Source of the DNA: Candidatus Methylacidiphilales bacterium
GTDB lineage: Bacteria; Verrucomicrobiota; Verrucomicrobiia; Methylacidiphilales; JAAUTS01
Direction: 5' to 3'
Assembly (NCBI GenBank): GCA_028713655.1
Contig: JAQTNW010000004.1
Coordinates: forward strand, 1-64,000
Length of the DNA stretch: 64,000 nucleotides
In this document: piece after piece, positions 33,954 through 43,045 of the stretch
Layout of the letters: each line of letters starts with the position of its first letter
How positions within the stretch are numbered: the stretch's first letter is position 1
Position numbers and translations under genes: made by a program
Notes under the pieces: model-generated
Seen by the model: only the letters and a program-made list of their open reading frames with translations
Told to the model about the DNA's origin: nothing
The model's database searches: none

Positions 33954-34853
33954 ATGCCTAAAAAGGGTTTAACATTTTTAATTATTCTTGCCTTGGCTCT
34001 CGCTGGGCTGAGTATTTATTTGTTCAAGACCCTTTTGGATAATGCCAAGGCCCAGGCAAATGTAGCGCCTGCCCCGCAACCGGAGCAGATGGAAATGCAA
34101 AAAGTTTTGATCGCCAAGGAAGATATCCCTATGGGAAAGCCGATCGGATTGCTCGATGTGGATACGGTTGATTTTCCGCAGAAATTCACGCCTCCCGGCG
34201 CCTTAAAATCCATGGATGATCTGAATGGGAAACTATCGGCGCAACTTATTCCGAAGGGCGATATCCTTTTGGACAAAAAAGTGGCCCTCCCGAACCAGTT
34301 GCCGCGGGCGTCGATGATAGTTGAACCGGGCCGCAGGCTGGTTTCGATCCGCGTGGATGATATCAAGGCCAATGGTTACCTGGTCAAAAACGGGGATTAT
34401 GTGGATTTGGTCGGCACGTTTCCCATACCGGATGGCATGGCAAAGCCAGGGGACACGGCCAACAAGAACCTGACCGTTACCTTTCTCCAACGGGTCAAAA
34501 TATTCGATATTATTTATGGCGATGAAGCCGGTAGTACGGGACAGGAAACGAGCGGAACGGGGCCGGGCGTCGGCAAGGGGAAAAATCCTGCCGGGGATAA
34601 ACGCATGGCAAGAGGGACGGCGACAGCGACTTTTGATGTGACCCCCCATGAAGCGGAGTTGATTTTAACGGCGGAGGGGCAGGCCAGCAATCTCATGCTG
34701 ATGTTGCGCCGTTTTGACGATGAAACAATCACCCCGCCGCCATCGGATTTGTACAAGGATTTGATTACAAACCTTTCAGGGGAATCAGCCCGCAAGAAAG
34801 TCGAAGAGGCGCCGGTTCAACCCGCGCCGCAGCCACGGAAGAGGGTTTTATAA
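33954..34853 (+). CDS. cpaB: Tad pilus assembly protein CpaB/RcpC
   Basis: CpaB/RcpC is a periplasmic protein of the Tad (Flp) pilus machine associated with the outer-membrane secretin. The N-terminal membrane helix (FLIILALALAGLSIYLFKTL), an SAF-like domain (VLIAKEDIPMGKPIGLLDVD) and the RVDDIKANGYLVKNGDYVDLVG stretch are the family pattern. Length is 299. It is the first gene of the locus, 15 bp before the secretin gene. The C-terminal ~25 residues are Pro/Gln-rich. Confidence 0.9.
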   Translation: MPKKGLTFLIILALALAGLSIYLFKTLLDNAKAQANVAPAPQPEQMEMQKVLIAKEDIPMGKPIGLLDVDTVDFPQKFTPPGALKSMDDLNGKLSAQLIPKGDILLDKKVALPNQLPRASMIVEPGRRLVSIRVDDIKANGYLVKNGDYVDLVGTFPIPDGMAKPGDTANKNLTVTFLQRVKIFDIIYGDEAGSTGQETSGTGPGVGKGKNPAGDKRMARGTATATFDVTPHEAELILTAEGQASNLMLMLRRFDDETITPPPSDLYKDLITNLSGESARKKVEEAPVQPAPQPRKRVL

Positions 34854-34868
34854 ACTATTGGAGCTAAA

Positions 34869-36914
34869 ATGAGAAAAACATTTTCCACGTTAAGCGGCTT
34901 TATTGCGCTGGCCCTGTTTCCCGCCATTATTTTGGCTGCGGACACGGTTCAATTGGCCGACGGAAAGGACAAGGCCTCCTTCGACGGCGAGTTCTCGGGT
35001 TATGTGCAGGAAAACATCACCATTCCGGTGAATGATTTCCGCACAGCCGTGGTCAAGATTGACAACAAGGCGGTTGCGATAGACGGTTACTGGGAATTCA
35101 AGGACGAAGCGGGCCAGGTGCTGAAGACGCCGGTCATTTTGTCCCAGCCTGCCGACATTACGGCCCAGATGGTGGTGGCGCTGCGTTCGCCGGGCGAGGC
35201 GATTGTGACGGTCACGGAGGACGGAAAAACCAAACATTATAAAATCAATTCCAATGCCCGTTTCAAGGCGAACAGCATCGAAAAAGAAGTGGAGGAGGCG
35301 ATTCGGATTTTTGTGAACGATCCGGGACTGAAGGTCCGGGTCTTGCCGCCGCAGGCGTCCCTGGTTGGGGCCAACCTGAGCCGCGCCTTTGGCGATGATA
35401 CGGCATCGGATATTGTGGCGCCGCGCGGGCAAACTGCCGGCAATGCAGCCAGCTCACTGTTGGGCGCCGATGATTTTCGCCCGACGATCATCCTGGAGGG
35501 CGAGGTGGAGAATGACATCGTCGTCACAAAGGCCGTCAACATTGCCCATGCCTATACGAAGAATCTTGTCAATCTGCTGAGCGTCAGAAACCCCCTGCAG
35601 GTGAAAATCGCGGTCAAGGTTGTTGAGGTGACTCATAATATGGATTCCCACATCGGGCTCCAGCATCGTTCTGCCGCCAGCAAAGTGGATGCAGCCGCCA
35701 GCGGAGGCGGGTCAACGGCGGGATTCGCCCTTGGTTTTTCCTCTGCGGCCCCATTTTTTGAAACCGGCGGCAATGGCAACATTCCCATCTTTGGGGCGAA
35801 TCTGCCCACTAACATCAACACGACCGTCAATTTGAGTGAACTGAATGCCACTGCAACCCTGTTGCAGGAACCGACCCTGACCGTGCTCAACGGCCAGCCT
35901 GCGATGTTTTTGGTCGGCCAGACTGTTTCGGTCCCCACGAGCGTTTCATTCGATGCCAACCACAACCCGATTCAAAGTTTTGCCCAGCAAAACATCGGCA
36001 TTGAACTTCTGGTCAACCCCTTGGTAAAGGAAGAAGAAACCTACCGTCCCGATGCGGCCGGGTTGATTCCCTGGGGGAATATCACGCAGCAGGAAAACAA
36101 GCAGCCACGATCCAACCCCGGACCTTCCTTCAATCAAGTCACCAACACCATATCGGAAAATGGAATTGTACAATTGGGGGTGCAACCCTCGATCTCATCG
36201 CTTGGGCCGGATGTGAACGGAGTCTCCTCCTTCAACAGGAATGCCGTGGAAACGCGTGTGGCGATCAAGCACGGCGAGTCCCTGGTCATCGGCGGTTTGT
36301 TTGACGATCAAACCCGCAAGAACCTGGAAAGTATCCCGTTTATCAGCAAGATTCCGATCCTGGGTGAATTATTCAAGGACCGCTCGAAGGACAAGAAGCG
36401 GAACGAATTGATTTTTGTGTTAACGCCCACAATCCTGGGCCTTAAAGATTTGGACAATGCCAAGGATTATAATCCCAGAAGCCAGACCATGCGTGATATT
36501 CTGACTGATGAAGGTGTGCTCCCGATGGTAGCCAAACCGACCCGGATCAGCGCGGCGGAGGTTCTGCCAAGAACGCTGGAAACGGCGGTGATTCATGTGC
36601 CGAGCGAGGTGAAACCTGACGCTACGGCAAGCTCCCAAAATTCCAAAAGCAATGCCAATTCCAATACCCAACAAACCAAGTTGAACACCGCGCCTGAGCC
36701 GGAATCTGCCCCGTCCGTGGCGCCGGCTCCCGCCGCGCCGCCCGAAGGCGCACAACCGGTTACACCCGATCAGGCACAGCCAGTTCCTGCTGCCCCCGCA
36801 GATGCGGCCCAGCCTGCCAATCCTCCTGCTGATGCCGTTCCCAGTGATAACGGGCCCAAGCCCGAACCGAAAAGCCCCGAAGGCGCATTGACGCCGAGGC
36901 CGGAACAACCCTAG
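34869..36914 (+). CDS. cpaC: Tad pilus secretin (RcpA/CpaC)
   Basis: This 681-residue outer-membrane secretin forms the pore through which the pilus passes. A signal peptide (about 1-23) is followed by an N-terminal BON-like/N0 region, and the secretin core lies from about 230 to 520 with VEVTHNMDSHIGLQ, LSELNATATLLQEPTLTVLNGQPAMFLVGQ, GVQPSISSLGPD and KHGESLVIGGLFDDQTRKN ending with ELIFVLTPTI. The last ~110 residues are low-complexity Pro/Ala/Gln, which is longer than usual. TTGGAGC before the ATG is a good ribosome-binding site. Confidence 0.92.
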   Translation: MRKTFSTLSGFIALALFPAIILAADTVQLADGKDKASFDGEFSGYVQENITIPVNDFRTAVVKIDNKAVAIDGYWEFKDEAGQVLKTPVILSQPADITAQMVVALRSPGEAIVTVTEDGKTKHYKINSNARFKANSIEKEVEEAIRIFVNDPGLKVRVLPPQASLVGANLSRAFGDDTASDIVAPRGQTAGNAASSLLGADDFRPTIILEGEVENDIVVTKAVNIAHAYTKNLVNLLSVRNPLQVKIAVKVVEVTHNMDSHIGLQHRSAASKVDAAASGGGSTAGFALGFSSAAPFFETGGNGNIPIFGANLPTNINTTVNLSELNATATLLQEPTLTVLNGQPAMFLVGQTVSVPTSVSFDANHNPIQSFAQQNIGIELLVNPLVKEEETYRPDAAGLIPWGNITQQENKQPRSNPGPSFNQVTNTISENGIVQLGVQPSISSLGPDVNGVSSFNRNAVETRVAIKHGESLVIGGLFDDQTRKNLESIPFISKIPILGELFKDRSKDKKRNELIFVLTPTILGLKDLDNAKDYNPRSQTMRDILTDEGVLPMVAKPTRISAAEVLPRTLETAVIHVPSEVKPDATASSQNSKSNANSNTQQTKLNTAPEPESAPSVAPAPAAPPEGAQPVTPDQAQPVPAAPADAAQPANPPADAVPSDNGPKPEPKSPEGALTPRPEQP

Positions 36915-36929
36915 CCTGCCTAACGGTTT

Positions 36930-38081
36930 ATGAGCGACTTTTTCCTGGTCCATCAAGACCCAGCGGTCAGCCAGGCAATTCGGGATGCAGTTACGGCGAT
37001 CGCAGGTTTCCGGGTGGTGGGCACGGCGCGATCAGGCCCGGAAATGTTTTCCAAAATCGGGACATCTGGCGCCAAAATATTGCTGCTCCAACTTCGTCTT
37101 CCCGACGCGGATGGGTTTGCCCTGGCCGGACAAATCCAAAACCGGAATCCCGGCATTTATATTGTGCCGATTTTGCAGGGAAATGAAACCGGAGAGGTTT
37201 GGCAGAGGCTTTTGCAGTTGGGTTTGCGTGACGTGTTGCTGCCGCCATTTACCGCGCAAAACCTTACACAGAGCATCGGGCAGGCCGCGCAGCATGCCCA
37301 GGCCCATGCTGGAATGAGGGCTGCCGCAGACCAGCCTGTCGGCAGTTACATTGTTGCGGTTGCAAGCGCTCGTGGGGGCGTGGGCAAAAGTATTTTTGCG
37401 ACCAATCTGGCCCTTGCCATGGCCCGCCAATCCGCAAAAGTTGCCCTGCTGGATTACAGCATGAATGCGGGGGATTTTTTTACCATGCTGGATCAGGTGC
37501 CGCGAAACACCATGGCGGACGCCATATCGCAGGGGATCGGCCTGGACTCGGTACTGCTGACCAATTTGTTTGCGGAACACAATCTGGGTTTCAAGTTCCT
37601 TGCCTGTCCGAATGACGAATTTGATTTTTACGGATTCGACGCGGAACAAGCGCGAAATCTGCTGAAGGAATGCCGGCAGATCATCGACTATCTTGTGGTC
37701 GATACCGGCGCCTACGATCTTGCCCCTACGACTGCAGCCGTACAGGAGGCGGACCTGGTCTATTTGATCACCACACGGGACCTGGCGCGCCTGATGTCCT
37801 TGCAGCGTTGGATCAAGAATGTGACCTCGCAGAGTATTTCCTCGGAAAAACTCAGAATTGTGGTCAATCACTCGGAAGTCGGCTCCGAATTGAAGGATGA
37901 GGAAATTGAGGAAATTCTCGCCTGCCCGGTTACGGCCTATCTTCCGAGTTGCGCCAGTGAGGTGACTTACAGCATTAACAGCGGCAAGCCCATGGTGCAT
38001 GCCCGCCCTGATCATCCGCTTTCCATAGTCATTGACAAACTGGCCGAATATACGGTTACGAGGTGGGCGGATGGAGCGTGA
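36930..38081 (+). CDS. cpaE: Tad pilus assembly ATPase CpaE with degenerate receiver
   Basis: This 383-residue protein joins an N-terminal receiver-like domain to a MinD/ParA-type ATPase. The phospho-acceptor position in ILLLQLRLPDADG is Gln54 and the usual Lys-Pro motif reads LLPPF, so the receiver should not be phosphorylated. The ATPase has a deviant P-loop ARGGVGKS (147-154), LLDYSMNAGDFFTML and VVDTGAYDL. In other bacteria CpaE positions the Tad machine at the pole. It lies between the secretin and cpaF genes. Confidence 0.9.
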   Translation: MSDFFLVHQDPAVSQAIRDAVTAIAGFRVVGTARSGPEMFSKIGTSGAKILLLQLRLPDADGFALAGQIQNRNPGIYIVPILQGNETGEVWQRLLQLGLRDVLLPPFTAQNLTQSIGQAAQHAQAHAGMRAAADQPVGSYIVAVASARGGVGKSIFATNLALAMARQSAKVALLDYSMNAGDFFTMLDQVPRNTMADAISQGIGLDSVLLTNLFAEHNLGFKFLACPNDEFDFYGFDAEQARNLLKECRQIIDYLVVDTGAYDLAPTTAAVQEADLVYLITTRDLARLMSLQRWIKNVTSQSISSEKLRIVVNHSEVGSELKDEEIEEILACPVTAYLPSCASEVTYSINSGKPMVHARPDHPLSIVIDKLAEYTVTRWADGA

Positions 38082-38146
38082 ATCAGATGAAGCACCCCCC
38101 CCTTTGCGATTGAACGGGCATGAAAATCAGTTAAGGTAGTTTTTGC

Positions 38147-39595
38147 ATGAGACCCATACCACCAGGATACGGCGGAGCGAGTGCAACCCGACCGGCCATG
38201 CGTCCTCCCGGGCTCGCCCGCCCGTCGGCCGCGCCGGTTTCTGTGTCTCCCGGGATGGCGCCTCCCGCCATAGCGCGATCTGCGGGCGGCGGACCGGCCC
38301 ATCCCGCAGCCACCAATGCGGCGGCTGAATTCCTGCTGCAATTCAAGCGCACATTGCTGCCCTACCTGATCCAAAGGATCAATCCGCAATTGCTCAACAG
38401 CGGCAATCAGGAAGCCTTGAAGCAAACAATCGAGCAGTTGATCGACGAGAAGTTGTCGGCGGACAAGATTCCGATTGGCAAGCAATTGCGCGACAAACTT
38501 GTCAATGATGTCATCAATGAAATGGTGGGTTTTGGCCCGCTGGAGGAATTGCTGAAGGATGACGCCATCACAGAAATCATGGTGAACGGCGCCCACAAGA
38601 TTTATATAGAGCAAAAGGGCATGGTGTCCCTTTCTCCGGTGAAGTTCGTGGATGAATCCAGCACCCGCCGGGTCATTGATAAAATCCTCTCGCCCCTGGG
38701 CCGCCGTGTGGATGAGTCCAGCCCGATTTGCGACGCGCGTCTTCCCGATGGTTCGCGCGTGAACGTGGTCATCCCGCCCTGTGCGCTGGACGGCTGCACG
38801 ATCACCATCCGCAAATTCAGCAAAAACAAGCTGACGATGGAAAGGTTGATGGATTACAAGGCGCTGTCCAAGGGGATGTGCATGTTTTTGCAAAGCGCTG
38901 TGCGCGGCGCCCTGAATATCGTCATTTCAGGCGGCACCGGCTCCGGCAAGACGACCATGTTGAACGCGCTTTCGAACTTCATACCGGAGAATGACCGCAT
39001 CATCACGGTGGAGGACGCCGCGGAGCTGCAGTTGATGCAGGAACATGTGGTGCGGCTGGAATCCAAGCCTGCAAATATTGAGGGCAAGGGGGCCATCACG
39101 ATCCGGGACCTGGTCAAGACCTGCCTCCGGATGCGCCCCGACCGCATTGTGATCGGCGAGTGCCGAGGCGGGGAAGCGCTCGACATGCTTCAGGCGATGA
39201 ATACCGGCCACGACGGCTCGTTGACCACGACCCATGCAAACTCGCCTCGCGAGGCTCTGGCGCGCATCGCCACCTTGGTGATGATGGCCGGGGTGGAGTT
39301 GCCGGAAAAAGCGATCAAGGAGCAGATCGCCGGCGCCATCCATTTGTTTGTGCAATGCGGACGCCTCCAGGACGGTTCGAGGAAAATAACCTACATTACG
39401 GAGGTGCAGGGAATGGAGGGGCAGACGATTATTCTCCAGGATCTGTTTAGATTTGAACAAACCGGCATCACGCCGGAAAACAAGGTGAAGGGATCCTTTC
39501 ACGGCTGCGCCATTATACCGAAGTGCATGGACCACCTGAGGGCTCATGGTGAAAATCTGCCGGTCGAAGTGTTCCAAACAACAATGGAGGTTTGA
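38147..39595 (+). CDS. cpaF: Tad pilus secretion ATPase CpaF/TadA
   Basis: This is the hexameric ATPase that powers Flp pilus assembly and retraction. After an ~80-residue Pro/Ala-rich leader, the family N-terminal helical domain precedes the RecA-like core with Walker A GGTGSGKTT (Lys268), the Asp box VEDAAELQL, Walker B MRPDRIVIGECRGGEALDM and the His box GHDGSLTTTHANSPREAL. Length is 482 because of the leader. The gene ends exactly where tadB begins. Confidence 0.95.
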   Translation: MRPIPPGYGGASATRPAMRPPGLARPSAAPVSVSPGMAPPAIARSAGGGPAHPAATNAAAEFLLQFKRTLLPYLIQRINPQLLNSGNQEALKQTIEQLIDEKLSADKIPIGKQLRDKLVNDVINEMVGFGPLEELLKDDAITEIMVNGAHKIYIEQKGMVSLSPVKFVDESSTRRVIDKILSPLGRRVDESSPICDARLPDGSRVNVVIPPCALDGCTITIRKFSKNKLTMERLMDYKALSKGMCMFLQSAVRGALNIVISGGTGSGKTTMLNALSNFIPENDRIITVEDAAELQLMQEHVVRLESKPANIEGKGAITIRDLVKTCLRMRPDRIVIGECRGGEALDMLQAMNTGHDGSLTTTHANSPREALARIATLVMMAGVELPEKAIKEQIAGAIHLFVQCGRLQDGSRKITYITEVQGMEGQTIILQDLFRFEQTGITPENKVKGSFHGCAIIPKCMDHLRAHGENLPVEVFQTTMEV

Positions 39596-40585
39596 ATGTC
39601 CCCGCTGTTTTTTGTCATGTCGGTTTGCTGGTTGCTTTTCCTCCTTGTGTCGGCGATGGTGATCGCCGACATATTTATCGGGAGCGGCAAGTCCGCGGTG
39701 AAGACCCGCTTCCAAAAGCTGACCAGCGTTCCCGAGTCGCTGAAATCCGAATTGACCGCCGTTGCGATTGACGAACCTCGCCGCGGAATTCTAAGCTCTA
39801 TTGATTTACAGCCAATTCTTGGCAGAATCACAGGTGAGGGGTACTTTACCCAGGTCGAGGAACAATTGGCGCGGGCCGATCTTCCCTTCAGAGTTTCGGA
39901 ATTTTTAATCCTTCGTTTTGCTTTTACCGTTGTGGTTGGGATGTCGGCCATGCTTCTTTTCCATAATATCGTCTATGGCATCCTGTGCGCCCTGCCTGTC
40001 CTGTTTTTGCATATCCCCATCCTCGTGATCCTGAGAAAGAGCCGGGTTGCCAAGTTCAACGTCCAGCTCGCGGATTTTCTCATCCTGGTTGTGAATTCCC
40101 TGCGGGCCGGGCAAACATTTATGCAGGGATGCGCGGTGGCGGTTTCGGAGACCGGCAATCCCATCTCGGCCGAGTTCAAACAGGTCATCAAGGAAGTCAA
40201 TCTTGGGATGCCCGAGTGGGAGTCGATGGAAAACATGCTCACACGCGTTCCCAGCGAGGATTTAAAAATCGTTGTCAGCGCCTATGTGATCCAGAGGAAG
40301 GTTGGCGGCAACCTGGCTGAAATCCTGGAAACCACGGCTGCGACGATCCGTGAGCGCATTAAAATCCAGGGCCAGATATCCGTGCTGACCACCCAGGGCA
40401 AGCTTTCCGGGTGCCTGGTGGGTTCATTGCCATTTGTTATCGGTTTTGCGATCTCATGCATCAACCCTTCCTATATCAAGCCGTTGCTTACGACGGTGCC
40501 GGGCTATTTTCTAATGGGCCTGGCCGTTTGCATGCAGCTCACAGGCGCTTTTATCATCTGGAGGGTAGTTGATATCGAAATTTAA
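39596..40585 (+). CDS. tadB: Tad pilus inner-membrane platform protein TadB
   Basis: TadB is one of two GspF-like inner-membrane proteins that couple the CpaF ATPase to the pilus. It has membrane helices near the N-terminus and at positions around 110-140 and 270-320, flanking a cytoplasmic domain with ADFLILVVNSLRAGQTFMQG and IQRKVGGNLAEILETTAATI, the family's F-domain signature. Its start codon abuts the cpaF stop, suggesting coupled translation. Length is 329. Confidence 0.92.
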   Translation: MSPLFFVMSVCWLLFLLVSAMVIADIFIGSGKSAVKTRFQKLTSVPESLKSELTAVAIDEPRRGILSSIDLQPILGRITGEGYFTQVEEQLARADLPFRVSEFLILRFAFTVVVGMSAMLLFHNIVYGILCALPVLFLHIPILVILRKSRVAKFNVQLADFLILVVNSLRAGQTFMQGCAVAVSETGNPISAEFKQVIKEVNLGMPEWESMENMLTRVPSEDLKIVVSAYVIQRKVGGNLAEILETTAATIRERIKIQGQISVLTTQGKLSGCLVGSLPFVIGFAISCINPSYIKPLLTTVPGYFLMGLAVCMQLTGAFIIWRVVDIEI

Positions 40586-40590
40586 CGCCT

Positions 40591-41526
40591 ATGTTTTTTT
40601 TCATCATCATCCTTTGGACCTCTGCTCTCCTGATGTTCGCTTTTGCGGTCAGCGGGCTTCGCGCCAAGCCTGTGAGCCTGGCGGCCCGTGTCCGCCAGGC
40701 CCAGGGAACAGGGGATGATGCGGGCTTGGGCATCCGTGACTCGGATGAGATGGATAAGAGCCTCATGACCCGCGTCATGTTGCCCCTTGCGAGCAAATGG
40801 TCCAAAACTTTTTCCGGCATCACGCCGGTTAGCATGGTAAGCAAGGCCGAGGACGCCATCGCACAGGCCGGGATGATAGGAAAGGTGAGTGGAGTGCAGT
40901 TGACCACATTGTGCTGGGTTTTGATGGTGGCCTTGCCGGCCTCCATGTTCCTGGCGTTTTTACCCCATGTGTTTCGCGGCGATGTTTCGATTATACTTTT
41001 GATCGTCATTTGCGCCGTTTCCGCTTTTTTGGGATTTCGACTCCCCATTGGAATTGTGCAGGGCCGGGCGAAGAAGCGGGCGCATGAAATCCAGCTTTCA
41101 CTGCCGTTCACCTTTGACTTGATCAGCATCAGCGTTCAGGCGGGAATGGCTTTTGACGGGGCGATGGCTGTCGTGTCGGAAAGAACAAAAGGCGCCCTTG
41201 CGGAGGAGATGAAACGTACCCTCAGGGAGATTAATTTGGGCATTACACGGGAAGAGGCCTTGAAAAACCTGGCCCGGCGCAGCGGTGTGGAGGATCTGAG
41301 AACCTTTATCACCGCGGTGAATTACATTACCAAACTGGGCGGCAGCCTTGTGGATGTCATCCAGGTACAGACGGAGGCCATGCGAGTCAAACGCCGGCAG
41401 CGGGCGGAACGGACGGCAAACCAGGCGCCCGTAAAAATCATGATCCCGCTGGTTCTCTTCATTCTGCCTTGCCTGTTTATCGTGATCCTTGGACCCGCAG
41501 GACTCCTGTTATTTACATCAAAATGA
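40591..41526 (+). CDS. tadC: Tad pilus inner-membrane platform protein TadC
   Basis: This second GspF-like platform protein has 311 residues. The cytoplasmic domain shows LPFTFDLISISVQAGMAFDG and the repeat-like motif TKLGGSLVDVIQVQTEAMRV, and membrane helices occur at the N-terminus, near 105-150 and at the C-terminus (MIPLVLFILPCLFIVILGP). It follows tadB by 5 bp. A 224-bp gap without genes then separates it from the pseudopilin genes. Confidence 0.92.
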   Translation: MFFFIIILWTSALLMFAFAVSGLRAKPVSLAARVRQAQGTGDDAGLGIRDSDEMDKSLMTRVMLPLASKWSKTFSGITPVSMVSKAEDAIAQAGMIGKVSGVQLTTLCWVLMVALPASMFLAFLPHVFRGDVSIILLIVICAVSAFLGFRLPIGIVQGRAKKRAHEIQLSLPFTFDLISISVQAGMAFDGAMAVVSERTKGALAEEMKRTLREINLGITREEALKNLARRSGVEDLRTFITAVNYITKLGGSLVDVIQVQTEAMRVKRRQRAERTANQAPVKIMIPLVLFILPCLFIVILGPAGLLLFTSK

Positions 41527-41669
41527 ACCTGATTTGTCTCCTTGAACGACAAATCAGGGCTCTATATCTCCTGTAGCGAGCAGTGTACATTGTATTCAAA
41601 GATGTAGGTATTTTTGAAGCGCTTCTGCCCTTATCAGATTCTTATTCACAGGCCGGACATGGTTTTGCC

Positions 41670-41699
41670 TTGAAATTTGCCTTTGCTCGGAGGTACACT
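41670..41699 (+). promoter_or_regulatory. candidate sigma-70 promoter for pseudopilin genes
   Basis: TTGAAA at 41670-41675 and TACACT at 41694-41699 are separated by 18 bp. This places transcription start around 41707, about 45 bases before the first TadE-like gene, and would let the pseudopilins be expressed separately from the machine genes upstream. Confidence 0.35.
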
Positions 41700-41750
41700 G
41701 GCCACAGCAAGGCCGAACTACTCTAGTGAATAAGGTCAAAATACCCTATT

Positions 41751-42368
41751 ATGATGTCTTTGATTAAAGGGCTAAGAGTGGCGACCCCGCAATCCAGTGA
41801 AAATTTGCCTTCGGAGCATTTTCATCATAGGGGAGCGGAAAAGCGCCGCAGATATCGCTGGTGGAAAGCAGCCCAGTCCACGGTGGAGTTTGCCTTGGCC
41901 TTGCCGGTTTTTCTAATGATGATCCTGGGGTTGACGGATCTTTCCCGTTACATGCTTATTCAATCCACCATGACCCATGTCATCCGCACCGGTTTGCGCT
42001 ATGCAATCACCGGGCAACAAATGAGCAGCACCGACAGCAATGGCAATACGGTTGTTTCTTCTTTGAGGCAGTCTATTATCACATATTCGACAAACAATCA
42101 CCCGTTGATTGCCATGATCCCGTTGACAGCCGGCAGTGCCGGAGCGGCAACAGGGGACAACTTTATCATCCAGCACTCCTCGGATTCTGGAAGCTCATGG
42201 CAGGATCTCTCGTCGACCCTGGGTTTGCCGGATGTATCGGGGGATCTGATCAAAATTACCTATACATACAACTTTCAGTTTATAACGCCTTTTATGACAT
42301 TTCTAAAGAGTTCGACCACGGGATACACCATGTCTGTCAGTACGTTTTATCAGGCAGAGCACTTTTAA
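41751..42368 (+). CDS. TadE-like minor pilin/pseudopilin
   Basis: This 205-residue protein has a TadE signature: QSTVEFALALPVFLMMILGL, a pilin-like helix with the conserved Glu at position 5 after the presumed cleavage point, followed by DLSRYMLIQSTMTHVIRTGL. The N-terminal ~45 residues before it are basic. TadE-like proteins are processed by a prepilin peptidase (TadV) and are minor components needed for pilus assembly. It is followed 7 bp later by a second TadE-like gene. ATG ATG at the start gives two adjacent candidate starts. Confidence 0.85.
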   Translation: MMSLIKGLRVATPQSSENLPSEHFHHRGAEKRRRYRWWKAAQSTVEFALALPVFLMMILGLTDLSRYMLIQSTMTHVIRTGLRYAITGQQMSSTDSNGNTVVSSLRQSIITYSTNNHPLIAMIPLTAGSAGAATGDNFIIQHSSDSGSSWQDLSSTLGLPDVSGDLIKITYTYNFQFITPFMTFLKSSTTGYTMSVSTFYQAEHF

Positions 42369-42375
42369 CAGTTTT

Positions 42376-43026
42376 ATGAAAACGAGAAGGCATAATGCCA
42401 ATGGGAAGAGCGGCCAGGCGGCCATAGAGCTCAGCATACTGGTCATTGTGCTATCGCTCATTGTGTTTGCCGCCATTGAGCTCGGCATGGATTGTTCCTT
42501 GTCCCTGAGGATGGCGGCCACAGCCCGCGAGGGCGGACGGCTTATTATATCGAACAACATCACCCCCGATCCGACCCTGTCCACTGCCTCCAACAGCGCC
42601 AATCTTTCCTCTCAACTGAACACAACGGTTTATGCCGACATTGACAACATGACGCAGCCGGCGGATATTCCCAATAAGGGCCGTGTGATTATTTCATACC
42701 TGATCCGCTCGGATCCCAGCAATAATACCAATTACAGCGATGCCTCGACGCAGACGGACGATTACATCCAACTGGATTATCAATTTACCTTCCCCTCATC
42801 TTCGACGGTTTCGGTCTCCTCCAAAATTCCGACGAGTTCGTTTACCGATGTGAATAGCAAAACGGTCCAAAAAGTGGACACGTCATTTTTACCACTGAAC
42901 GCCTTGCGGGTGGGGGAACGAACAGTGGTTGTTGAGATTTTTCACCAAACGGGAATGTTGCCCGGCGTTGCCAACCTCATGCAGATGACAGGCTTCCAGT
43001 ATTTGTATGAATATGCCATGTACTGA
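42376..43026 (+). CDS. TadE/TadF-like pseudopilin
   Basis: This 216-residue protein begins MKTRRHNANGKSGQAAIELS, with the pilin-like Glu and a hydrophobic helix (LVIVLSLIVFAAIELGM), then CSLSLRMAATAREGGRLIIS. The remainder is Ser/Thr/Asn-rich and probably periplasmic. It fits the TadF slot between TadE and TadG. The gene begins 7 bp after the TadE-like gene. Confidence 0.8.
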   Translation: MKTRRHNANGKSGQAAIELSILVIVLSLIVFAAIELGMDCSLSLRMAATAREGGRLIISNNITPDPTLSTASNSANLSSQLNTTVYADIDNMTQPADIPNKGRVIISYLIRSDPSNNTNYSDASTQTDDYIQLDYQFTFPSSSTVSVSSKIPTSSFTDVNSKTVQKVDTSFLPLNALRVGERTVVVEIFHQTGMLPGVANLMQMTGFQYLYEYAMY

Positions 43027-43045
43027 TACCTAACAATATAAGTCT

